Shown here: positions 1-5,940 of the stretch, in pieces
Layout of the letters: every line of letters begins with the position of its first letter
Position numbering within the stretch: the stretch's first letter is position 1
Assembly (NCBI GenBank): GCA_023264915.1
Contig: JAHFUU010000029.1
Location: forward strand, 3,427 to 11,959
Origin: Microthrixaceae bacterium
GTDB lineage: Bacteria; Actinomycetota; Acidimicrobiia; Acidimicrobiales; Acidimicrobilacustridaceae
Direction of reading: 5' to 3'
DNA length: 8,533 nt
The notes under the pieces: generated by a model
What the model saw: the letters and a program-made list of their open reading frames with translations, nothing else
Told to the model about the DNA's origin: nothing
Databases searched by the model: none
Program-made: the position numbers and the translations under genes

Positions 1-208
1 AATGTCCTGCCCGCGACGGGGTGTCCCCACCACGCCTTTGCGACGGTACGGATGATGGGGTGGACGCGTCGGGTCGGTGCTGGGGCGTGTCCATGGTGGG
101 GTTGCCCGCTCGGGGATCTGCGGGAGCCCATTCTTCCAGGTCGACCCGTCACGGGACAGTCACGGCCGTCGAGGTGCTCACCGGGTCCAGCTCTCCTTGG
201 CCATCTTG

Positions 209-241
209 CAGACCAGATCACGCCGGTGATCCGATGGTCTG
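209..241 (+). promoter_or_regulatory. Long hairpin immediately upstream of the hydratase start
   Basis: Nested inverted repeat: outer arms CAGACCA (209-215) and TGGTCTG (235-241), inner arms GATCAC (216-221) and GTGATC (226-231). The loop is GCCG and a 3-base bulge CGA sits on the 3' side. The structure ends two bases before the ATG at 244 and fills the place where a Shine-Dalgarno sequence would lie; I see no purine-rich ribosome site there. It could be an operator, an mRNA structure that controls translation, or a chance structure in GC-rich DNA. The rest of 1-243 holds no gene that I can support. A smaller palindrome, CCCGTCACGGG, lies at 145-155. Confidence 0.5.
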
Positions 242-243
242 CC

Positions 244-702
244 ATGGCAACCAGGATCTTCAACGGAACGGCCGAGCTGCGAGCCGCGACCGGCACGCAC
301 CTTGGCTACAGCGACTGGATCGACATCGACCAGGACCGGATCGATCTGTTCGCCGAGGCGACCGGTGACCGCCAGTGGATCCACGTCGACCCTGAGCGTG
401 CCGCGGCAGGGCCATTCGGGTCGACCATCGCGCACGGCTACCTGACCCTGTCGCTGTCGAACCATCTGCTACCCCAGATACTTGCCGTCGAGGGGATATC
501 GATGGGTGTCAACTACGGGGTCAACAAGGTGCGTTTCCCTGCGCCGGTGCCGGTTGGCTCCTCTGTTCGCGCCGGGGCGGAGCTGTTGAGCGTCGAGGAC
601 GTGAGCGGGGGTATCCAGGCCACGATGCGCATCACGATCGAGCTCGCGGGATCGCCGAAGCCGGCATGCGTGATCGAGAGCGTCAGCCGTTACCTGGACT
701 GA
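244..702 (+). CDS. htdZ: MaoC-family (R)-specific enoyl-CoA hydratase, HtdZ type
   Basis: 152-residue single hot-dog-fold protein of the MaoC/R-hydratase family. It is expected to hydrate trans-2-enoyl-CoA to (3R)-hydroxyacyl-CoA (or the reverse) in the cytoplasm, in fatty-acid or sterol-derived acyl-CoA metabolism. The hydratase motif is clear: TGDRQWIHVDPERAAAGPFG begins at residue 40 and IAHG follows at 62-65. By analogy with characterised R-hydratases, the catalytic pair is D42 and H47. The conserved NKVRFPAPVPVGS stretch follows near residues 98-110. Length and sequence agree closely with what I recall of M. tuberculosis Rv0130 (HtdZ, about 151 residues). The start at 244 is chosen because it gives the family N-terminus; the frame is open upstream to 52, but that extension looks non-coding. 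There is no visible ribosome site, and a hairpin abuts the start. The gene lies on the same strand as the IpdF-like gene, 137 bases ahead of it, with a palindrome between them, so the two may be separate transcripts. Family is very likely; physiological substrate unknown. Confidence 0.9.
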   Translation: MATRIFNGTAELRAATGTHLGYSDWIDIDQDRIDLFAEATGDRQWIHVDPERAAAGPFGSTIAHGYLTLSLSNHLLPQILAVEGISMGVNYGVNKVRFPAPVPVGSSVRAGAELLSVEDVSGGIQATMRITIELAGSPKPACVIESVSRYLD

Positions 703-727
703 CGTGTCCACGTGTTGGCGGTCCTCT

Positions 728-746
728 ACCTGACGGGCCGTCAGGT
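728..746. promoter_or_regulatory. Perfect 19-bp palindrome, probable repressor operator
   Basis: ACCTGACGGGCCGTCAGGT has two 9-base arms around one central base. The size and symmetry fit operators of TetR-family regulators. It lies 93 bases upstream of the IpdF-like start. A possible promoter overlaps it: CTGACG (730-735) as a weak -35 and TACGCT (754-759) as a TAnnnT -10, with an 18-base spacer. A repressor bound here would block the polymerase. The inner 15 bases match the palindrome at 6552-6566 apart from the inner pair and the centre. No regulator gene is visible in the window. Confidence 0.7.
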
Positions 747-839
747 CAACAAGTACGCTGCTGCACTGACCCGACCAAGTGGTGGCCGGGCTTCCCGACC
801 CGGTCCTCAGAGCACGCGATCACCCGAGAGGCGCACACC

Positions 840-1622
840 ATGGCTTCGCCGACGCCTGACTATGTACCCGCGCACAAGCTGCTGGACGGCAAGACCGTCG
901 TCGTCACCGCGGCCGCCGGAACCGGGATCGGGTTCGCGGTCGCACGTCGATGCGCCGAGGAAGGAGCGCGCGTGCTCATCTCGGACATCCACGAGCGGAG
1001 GCTGAACGAGGCGGCTGACCAGATGCTCGAGCTGACCGGATGGCTGCCCCCCACCGTGCTGTGCAACGTAGCTGTCGAGGACGACGTGGTGGGGTTGTTC
1101 AGGCGTGCGATCGACGATCTGGGACACGTCGACGTGCTGATGAACAACGCCGGCCTTGGCGGCACGGCGAACCTCGTGGAGATGACCGACGAACAATGGT
1201 TCGCGGTGATCGACGTGACCCTCAACGGCACGATGCGCACCACGCGTGCAGCCTTGGGCCACATGGTGCCCCGCGGGAAAGGGGTGATCGTGAACAACGC
1301 CTCTGTCGTGGGTTGGCGTGCCCAGCAAGGGCAATGCCACTACGCGGCTGCGAAGGCGGGCGTGATGGCCTTGACCCGATGTGCGGCAATCGAAGCTGCC
1401 CCGGCCGGTGTGCGCGTGAACGCGGTGGCACCGAGCCTGGCGATGCATCCCTTCCTCGCGAAGGTCACGACGGAGGACCTGCTGGACGAGCTGACGAGCC
1501 GTGAAGCGTTCGGCCGTGCGGCCGAGCCGTGGGAGGTCGCGAACGTGATGGTCTTCCTGGCCAGTGACTACTCGTCCTACATGACGGGGGAGATCGTGTC
1601 GGTCAGCTCCCAGCACCCCTGA
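840..1622 (+). CDS. ipdF: IpdF-like short-chain dehydrogenase/reductase
   Basis: 260-residue classical SDR. The cofactor loop reads TAAAGTGIG at 23-31, one residue longer than the usual TGxxxGIG and with A in place of the first G. D49 at the end of the second strand favours NAD(H). NNAG is at 102-105, the catalytic Ser is S155 (NNASVVGWRAQ), and Y168/K172 form YxxxK in HYAAAKAG. The loop, the NNASVVGWRAQ block, AFGRAAEPWEV and the SxSSQHP C-terminus match my memory of Rv3559c (IpdF) in the KstR2 regulon. IpdF acts on the hydroxyl/keto group of the CoA thioester of the last two steroid rings (HIP-CoA derivatives). The start is set by ATG at 840 with GAGAGG at 826-831, eight bases ahead; the frame is open further upstream but lacks a comparable site. 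A palindromic operator candidate sits upstream. Substrate is inferred from resemblance only; related SDRs act on other alicyclic alcohols. Confidence 0.8.
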   Translation: MASPTPDYVPAHKLLDGKTVVVTAAAGTGIGFAVARRCAEEGARVLISDIHERRLNEAADQMLELTGWLPPTVLCNVAVEDDVVGLFRRAIDDLGHVDVLMNNAGLGGTANLVEMTDEQWFAVIDVTLNGTMRTTRAALGHMVPRGKGVIVNNASVVGWRAQQGQCHYAAAKAGVMALTRCAAIEAAPAGVRVNAVAPSLAMHPFLAKVTTEDLLDELTSREAFGRAAEPWEVANVMVFLASDYSSYMTGEIVSVSSQHP

Positions 1623-1711
1623 GCATCTTGGCGGTCGGCCTGCCATGGCCGCCCGCGGCGACGCTGGAGCGTCTCTGAACCTATCCTCGTTGTCGTCATG
1701 GAAGGGACGCG

Positions 1712-2368
1712 ATGGCCATAGCGGCCGAGGGTGCTCTGGATCGGCTCATCGAGTCCTGCCCCTCCTTCCTCGGCGCGTCTGACCTGTTCGACTACATGGC
1801 CTGGTGCGAGGAGAAGGATGCACCTGACCCCTACGTGCGAGTCTCGGCGTTCGCGCTGCACGTGGTTCGCCTCGCCGAAGCCGGTGATGCAGGCGACCTG
1901 GCCGCGGTCTCCTCCACGGTCGACCAACTGCTCGAAGAGGGCGACCGTGACACCTTCGAGCTGGTCCGGCTCGGCTACATAGAAGCCATGCAGAACGCGT
2001 GCTCGCACGACGACGTGAAGGTGTCGCCTGAGGTAGCGATGAGCTTGCTCGGGCCGGCCGCCACCGACGTGTGGATCGAGCTCGAGGCCCTGTGGGCGGC
2101 GGCCTCGCTGTCGCTGCACGAGGTGCCACGAGCCACAGAATCGGACTACCTCAAGGTCACCGACCCGAACCTCAAGCTCTACCTTCGCATCGGGAAGCGA
2201 CGCCTCCCGGACGGCCCGCTGGTGTCGGCGAGCGACGTGGTGCGCTATGAGACCGCGGTTGCAGACGCAACCTGGCGCTCGCCGCACCGGCGCCGCCAGC
2301 TCAACCTGACCTCACTCATCCTCGGCCTGATCCTGGCCGCCTGCCTGGCGATCGCGCTGGGTCGCTGA
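1712..2368 (+). CDS. Unrecognised tail-anchored helical protein
   Basis: 218 residues; I do not recognise the family with confidence. Residues 1-195 look soluble and mostly helical, rich in acidic and small residues, with stretches such as FALHVVRLAEAGDAGDLAAV (47-66). They faintly recall DUF7674-like helical domains, but that is a weak impression. A basic cluster HRRR (192-195) precedes one hydrophobic segment (about 199-216, ending IALGR). This implies a C-terminal anchor with the bulk of the protein in the cytoplasm. There is no signal peptide and no catalytic motif that I can identify. The start is supported by GGAAGGGA just ahead of ATG 1712. A TATCCT hexamer at 1682-1687 is a possible -10 without a clear -35. 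The gene follows the IpdF-like gene by 89 bases on the same strand and converges with the small membrane-protein gene at 2437. It could be co-transcribed with the SDR or independent. Confidence 0.75.
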   Translation: MAIAAEGALDRLIESCPSFLGASDLFDYMAWCEEKDAPDPYVRVSAFALHVVRLAEAGDAGDLAAVSSTVDQLLEEGDRDTFELVRLGYIEAMQNACSHDDVKVSPEVAMSLLGPAATDVWIELEALWAAASLSLHEVPRATESDYLKVTDPNLKLYLRIGKRRLPDGPLVSASDVVRYETAVADATWRSPHRRRQLNLTSLILGLILAACLAIALGR

Positions 2369-2436
2369 CAGGGCCCCGCCCCGCCCCACCATCCACGCCT
2401 TGGGACGGGATCGCTGCGACCGCGCCTCGGGACGGG

Positions 2437-2841
2437 TCATTCGAACTGGCCGTCGTCGCCGTCGCCGCCGGGTGCCTGGCCCGCCTTGTGGGCGGTGAGG
2501 CGCCCGAACATGCGGCCACTGACGCGTGCCGCAGCCTGGACCCTGTTCGCGGGCGCTCCTTGGCGTTGGCGTTCTTGTGACTCGTGCTGGCCCCGCCAGT
2601 ACTCGCGGATCGTGCCGATGGGGATCGACACGATCGCGCAGATCAAGAACCACAACAAGAAGAAGTAGGCGCCGAGCAAGAACGCGTAGAGGGCGTTGGT
2701 GGCACGTGGCCACAGGAGCGGCAGCATCGCGCCGTACAGCACGGCCGAGAAGACGAAGCAGAAGATGAAGGCCGGGTCGCGCCACAAGGGCCGGAGGAAC
2801 CACCTGCGTGGGCGCGATGCGTTGCGTTGTCGGCCCACCAC
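2437..2841 (-). CDS. Small two-helix membrane protein, third gene of the flotillin operon
   Basis: 134 residues, function unknown. A basic N-terminus (residues 5-21, many Arg) is followed by hydrophobic helices at about 24-44 and 50-77, then a hydrophilic C-terminal tail of about 55 residues ending in an acidic GGDGDDGQFE. By the positive-inside rule both ends should face the cytoplasm, with a very short outside loop around PRAT (45-48). The start is GTG at 2841, with GTG repeated as the second codon; GGTAGGG a few bases upstream on the minus strand supports it. Only 43 bases separate it from the flotillin stop, so it is probably co-transcribed and may be a partner of the flotillin/NfeD pair. 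I recall no named family. The amphipathic, strongly hydrophobic composition makes a real coding gene likely despite overlapping open frames on the other strand. Confidence 0.75.
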   Translation of the reverse strand: MVGRQRNASRPRRWFLRPLWRDPAFIFCFVFSAVLYGAMLPLLWPRATNALYAFLLGAYFFLLWFLICAIVSIPIGTIREYWRGQHESQERQRQGAPANRVQAAARVSGRMFGRLTAHKAGQAPGGDGDDGQFE

Positions 2842-2884
2842 CGCACCCTACCGGCCAGGTGCCCCCGAGTGTGAGTGGCCGAGC

Positions 2885-4381
2885 TCAGCTGCTGGTGGCC
2901 TCGGCCTCGGGGAGCTCGTCGTCGGCCGGTTCGTTGCGGTTCTTGCCATTGCCGTTGGCGCCGGCAAGGAGGTTGCGGGCCATCTGCAGGCCGGCCACAC
3001 CCTGGCTGAGCGCCTGGGCGAGGGTGTCGCTCAAGCCCTGGGCGCCGTTGAGCACGATCATCTGGTCGATGTCGCCGAACGGCTTGGCAGCGGCTTCGAC
3101 TATGTCTGGCCAGTTCTCGGCAAGCTGCTGGCCGATCACAGCCTCCTGGTTCTCGGCCAGCGCGTCGGCTCGGGCCTTGATGGCCTCGGCCTCGGCCATG
3201 CCCTTGGCACGGATGGCTTCACCGTCGGCCATGCCTCGAACCTGCGCGGCATGGGCATCAGCCTCGCCGACCTGCTTGGTGGCCTCGGCCTGCGCGTGTG
3301 CCTCGAGCTGCACCCTCTCGGCTTCGGCGGAGGCGTTGACCCGGACCTGCTCGGCGCGGGCGGCGGCCTCGACCTTGACCTTGTGGGCCTGCCCCTCGGC
3401 ATCGAGCTGGACCTCCTGCCGCTCAGCTTCAGCGTTGGCGATCTTGGCATCGCGCTCGCCACGAGCGAGTGTGACCCTCTCGTAGGCCTTCGCGTCAGCC
3501 GGCTTGCGGACTGCGGCCTGGAGTCGCTGCTCCTCGCGCTGTGCCTCGAGCTCAGCCACCTTGGTCTGCTCGACGACCACCTCTTGGATCGCCTGGGCCT
3601 CGGACTTCGGCCCGGCCTGGCGAGCCTTGGCTGCGGCTTCGTTGATCTCTGCTGAGTACGCCGCCTGCTGCACCTGGCTGTCGCGGCGAGCGTTGGCCTT
3701 GCGCGCCTCGGCTTCTTGCTCCCGCTTGGTCGCTGCCTCGTCGGCCGCGGCTTGCGCGATGCGGGCCTGGGACTCGACGGCGGCTGCATGCGGCCGGCCG
3801 AGGTTGGTGATGTAGCCCGTCGGGTCCTGGATCTCTTGTATCTGGAGGGAGTCGACGATGAGGCCGAGCTTCTCCATCTCGGTGCCTGAGGACTCACGTG
3901 TGAGCGCTGTCAGCTTCTCACGATCCCGGATCATCTCCTCGACGGTCATGTTGCCGACAATGGCGCGCAGGTGGCCGGAGAAGACGTTGTGGACACGCTG
4001 GTTCATGTCGGCCTGCTGGTCGAGGAACCGGCGAGCGGCGTTGGCGATCGAGTTGGGGTCGTCGCCGACCTTGTAGATGACGACACCTTGCAGGCCCAGG
4101 GGGATGCCCTGATGGGTGACGCATTCGATGGCCAGATCGGCTTCGCGGAGGTCAAGAGAGAGGCGCCTCACGACCTGGACCGCCGGTAGCACGAATCGCC
4201 CACCGCCGGTGACGATCGAGAAGTTCATTCCCTCGACGGGCGTGTGCTTCCCGTGGGCACCCAAGCCGCTGATGATGAGGGCCTCGTTCGGCTCGGCCAC
4301 ACGCCAGAACGTCTTGAACAACAAGACGATGACGACGATCGCACCGACAATGCCGACTCCGATCCAGATCCAGGTTTCCAT
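2885..4381 (-). CDS. Flotillin / SPFH-domain membrane scaffold protein
   Basis: 498 residues with the full flotillin layout. One N-terminal membrane helix lies at about 5-22, an SPFH (band 7) domain at about 25-190 (RVAEPNEALIISG at 27-39), and a long Ala/Glu/Arg-rich coiled coil at about 200-415 with many EA-repeat segments. A C-terminal region (about 415-475) and an acidic, Ser-ended tail follow. Bacterial flotillins (FloT/YuaG, YqiK) form oligomeric scaffolds at the cytoplasmic membrane and organise ordered lipid microdomains. The length is typical. The ATG at 4381 has GGAAGGA at 4394-4388, six bases upstream. The NfeD-type gene ends 15 bases ahead and the two-helix protein starts 43 bases after, giving a tight operon. 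Pairing with NfeD is the classic genomic context of flotillins. Client proteins and cargo cannot be read from the sequence. Confidence 0.93.
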   Translation of the reverse strand: METWIWIGVGIVGAIVVIVLLFKTFWRVAEPNEALIISGLGAHGKHTPVEGMNFSIVTGGGRFVLPAVQVVRRLSLDLREADLAIECVTHQGIPLGLQGVVIYKVGDDPNSIANAARRFLDQQADMNQRVHNVFSGHLRAIVGNMTVEEMIRDREKLTALTRESSGTEMEKLGLIVDSLQIQEIQDPTGYITNLGRPHAAAVESQARIAQAAADEAATKREQEAEARKANARRDSQVQQAAYSAEINEAAAKARQAGPKSEAQAIQEVVVEQTKVAELEAQREEQRLQAAVRKPADAKAYERVTLARGERDAKIANAEAERQEVQLDAEGQAHKVKVEAAARAEQVRVNASAEAERVQLEAHAQAEATKQVGEADAHAAQVRGMADGEAIRAKGMAEAEAIKARADALAENQEAVIGQQLAENWPDIVEAAAKPFGDIDQMIVLNGAQGLSDTLAQALSQGVAGLQMARNLLAGANGNGKNRNEPADDELPEAEATSS

Positions 4382-4396
4382 TGCGAATCCTTCCCG

Positions 4397-4606
4397 CTAC
4401 ATGCGAGTGACTACGACAGTTCTGGGAGGGTGGTACTCGACGACGACGATGCTCTGGCCCGGAGGGATCTCCTCACCGGACTCGGCTGCGTAGGCATGGA
4501 AGTGCTCGGTGCCGCCGCGCACCGGAACCATCACCTCGCCCACGCTGCCAGGGCGGATCCGACCTGTGACCCGACCCATCTTGCCGATCATCCTGTCGTC
4601 TTCCAT
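4397..4606 (-). CDS. Minimal NfeD-type OB-fold protein
   Basis: 69 residues. The sequence MIGKMGRVTGRIRPGSVGEV (6-25) followed by IPPGQSIVVVEYH (47-59) and TVVVTRM at the end matches the beta-barrel OB domain at the C-terminus of NfeD proteins. The membrane helices and serine-protease part found in longer NfeD proteins are missing. NfeD proteins accompany flotillins and are thought to modulate their assembly; this form would be soluble in the cytoplasm. The ATG at 4606 has a strong purine-rich site (GGGGAGAGGGA at 4617-4607) directly ahead. The frame is open upstream to 4879, but that extension runs into the end of the Ltp gene and has no domain character. It is the first gene of the flotillin operon. 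Too short for automatic pipelines to annotate reliably; the context makes the call convincing. Confidence 0.8.
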   Translation of the reverse strand: MEDDRMIGKMGRVTGRIRPGSVGEVMVPVRGGTEHFHAYAAESGEEIPPGQSIVVVEYHPPRTVVVTRM

Positions 4607-4632
4607 TCCCTCTCCCCGGCCGCACTTGGTTG

Positions 4633-4643
4633 GATCAATGATC
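4633..4643. promoter_or_regulatory. Short palindrome in the flotillin-operon leader
   Basis: GATCAATGATC is a perfect 11-bp palindrome 27 bases upstream of the NfeD-type start. It lies where a promoter or operator for the flotillin operon would be expected. I see no convincing -35/-10 pair next to it. A palindrome of this size may be chance. Confidence 0.25.
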
Positions 4644-4679
4644 TCACGAATCCGGGTGGGTTGAGCCTGGCACCACGAC

Positions 4680-4698
4680 AATGGGGGAAACCCCCATT
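4680..4698. terminator. Symmetric stem-loop between the Ltp gene and the flotillin operon
   Basis: AATGGGGG-AAA-CCCCCATT: an 8-bp perfect stem with a 3-base loop, 58 bases past the Ltp stop in the direction of transcription. It is one of the most stable small hairpins in the gap between two same-strand operons, so it may terminate the DUF35-Ltp transcript. A real U-tract is missing on the minus strand; on the plus strand TTTCGCTTTCCTT follows. It could equally be an operator upstream of the NfeD gene, whose start is 74 bases further on. Confidence 0.4.
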
Positions 4699-4755
4699 TC
4701 GCTTTCCTTGCACTAGCCCGGGTCGAACTTTGCGCGATCTTTGCAGATGATCGGG

Positions 4756-5940
4756 CTACGTGCGCACGATCACGCTGGATCCGTGGCCGAAGAGTCCCTG
4801 GTTCACCGTGATGCCCACCTTCGCGCCCTCGACCTGGCGACCGCTCGCCTGCCCGCGGAGCTGCCATGTCAGCTCGCACACCTGGGCGATGGCCTGGGCA
4901 GGGATCGCCTCACCGAAGCAGGCCAGGCCCCCGCTCGGGTTGACGGGGATGCGTCCTCCGATGCTGGTCTCACCGTCCCGGAGCAATCGTTCGGCCTCGC
5001 CTTCCTTGCAGAGCCCCAGGTTCTCGTACCAGTCGAGCTCGAGCGCCGTCGACAGGTCATACACCTCGGCGACATCGACGTCTTCGGGTCCGATGCCAGC
5101 TTCGTGGTACGCGGCGAAACCGATCGCGTCGCGGAAACCACGCTCGGGTGGCGGCACCGTCGCGGCTGAATCGGTTGCGAAGTTGGGCATCTCGATGACG
5201 GTCTGGGGATAGGTGGGCGTGACAGTGGAGACGGCCGATATCCGGACCGGGTCGGCCGTGTGGCGCTTGGCGTACTCGAGGGATGACACGACCATGGCGG
5301 CACCGCCGTCAGAGGTCGCGCAGATGTCAAGCAGGCGCAGCGGGTCCGCGACCGTCGGTGATGCCATCACGTCCTGGACCGTGACCTCCTTGCGGTAGCG
5401 GGCGTTGGGGTTGGCGAGCCCGTGCAGCGCGTTCTTCACCTTGACGCGAGCGAAGTCCTCGCGGGTCGCGCCATACAGGTCCATCCGCCGCCGCGCATAG
5501 AGGGCGAAGTAGGTCGGGTTGGTGGCGCCCAGCAGGCGGAACCGCAACCAGTCAGGGTCTTCGGGGCGGTCGCCGCCGACCGGTGCGAAGAAGCCCTTGG
5601 GGGTGGTGTCCGCGCCCACGACCAGTGCCACATCGCAGAATCCGGCGAGTATCTGGGCGCGTGCCAGGTTGATCGCATGGGCGCCCGATGCGCACGCCGC
5701 GTAGCACGACGCGACGCGGTTTCCCCGCCAGCCGAGCGCCTGGCTGAAGGTGGCACCGGCGATGAAGCCCGGGTACCCGTTGCGGATCGTGTCGGCCCCG
5801 GCGACGTAGTCGATGTCTGCCCAACCCAGGCCGGCATCATCGAGCGCGGCCCGGGCAGCGGCGACGCCATACTCGACGAAGTTGCGGCCCCACTTGCCCC
5901 AAGGGTGCATCCCCACACCGAGCACAGCTATCTCGGTCAT
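4756..5940 (-). CDS. Ltp/SCP-x thiolase-like enzyme, probable steroid or branched acyl-CoA aldolase/thiolase
   Basis: 394 residues of the lipid-transfer-protein (SCP-x-like) branch of the thiolase superfamily. C83 lies in ACASG (82-86), the place of the thiolase nucleophile. VNPSGGLACFGEA (333-345) replaces the usual GGxxAxGHP block, so the His is lost. FGHGSS (384-389) stands where thiolases carry the second Cys. Y294 in AEVYD sits where I recall a catalytic Tyr in Ltp2-type retro-aldolases. Such enzymes cleave side-chain intermediates of steroid CoA thioesters in complex with a DUF35 protein. The DUF35 gene is directly upstream and overlaps by ATGA (stop 5939-5937, start 5940-5938), which points to translational coupling and a stoichiometric complex. 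Whether it is an aldolase or a true thiolase is uncertain from residues alone. The N-terminal GVGMHPWGKWG block and the length are typical of actinobacterial proteins of this class. The substrate is not shown by the sequence. Confidence 0.88.
   Translation of the reverse strand: MTEIAVLGVGMHPWGKWGRNFVEYGVAAARAALDDAGLGWADIDYVAGADTIRNGYPGFIAGATFSQALGWRGNRVASCYAACASGAHAINLARAQILAGFCDVALVVGADTTPKGFFAPVGGDRPEDPDWLRFRLLGATNPTYFALYARRRMDLYGATREDFARVKVKNALHGLANPNARYRKEVTVQDVMASPTVADPLRLLDICATSDGGAAMVVSSLEYAKRHTADPVRISAVSTVTPTYPQTVIEMPNFATDSAATVPPPERGFRDAIGFAAYHEAGIGPEDVDVAEVYDLSTALELDWYENLGLCKEGEAERLLRDGETSIGGRIPVNPSGGLACFGEAIPAQAIAQVCELTWQLRGQASGRQVEGAKVGITVNQGLFGHGSSVIVRT

Noticed and set aside
52..243. 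Upstream extension of the htdZ frame to an ATG at 52.
   Set aside because: The added residues have no family match, and the HtdZ N-terminus begins at 244.
1491..1505. CTGACGAGCCGTGAA as a third operator copy.
   Set aside because: One half-site is degenerate and it lies inside the SDR coding region.
807..1646. Long antisense open frame over the IpdF-like gene.
   Set aside because: GC-rich shadow of a clear SDR; the composition is His/Arg-rich with no domain.
1660..1673. GACGC-TGGA-GCGTC stem after the IpdF-like gene as a terminator.
   Set aside because: Only a 5-bp stem with no T-run; too weak to call.
2397..2438. Imperfect direct repeat GCCTTGGGACGGGATC / GCCTCGGGACGGGTC at a convergent gene end.
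   Set aside because: Only two copies, short and GC-rich, with no flanking structure; it overlaps the stop of the membrane-protein gene. No terminator hairpin could be supported here.
2696..3655. Long plus-strand open frame across the flotillin gene.
   Set aside because: A Leu/Gly-rich mirror of the flotillin coiled-coil codons; the minus-strand flotillin is unambiguous.
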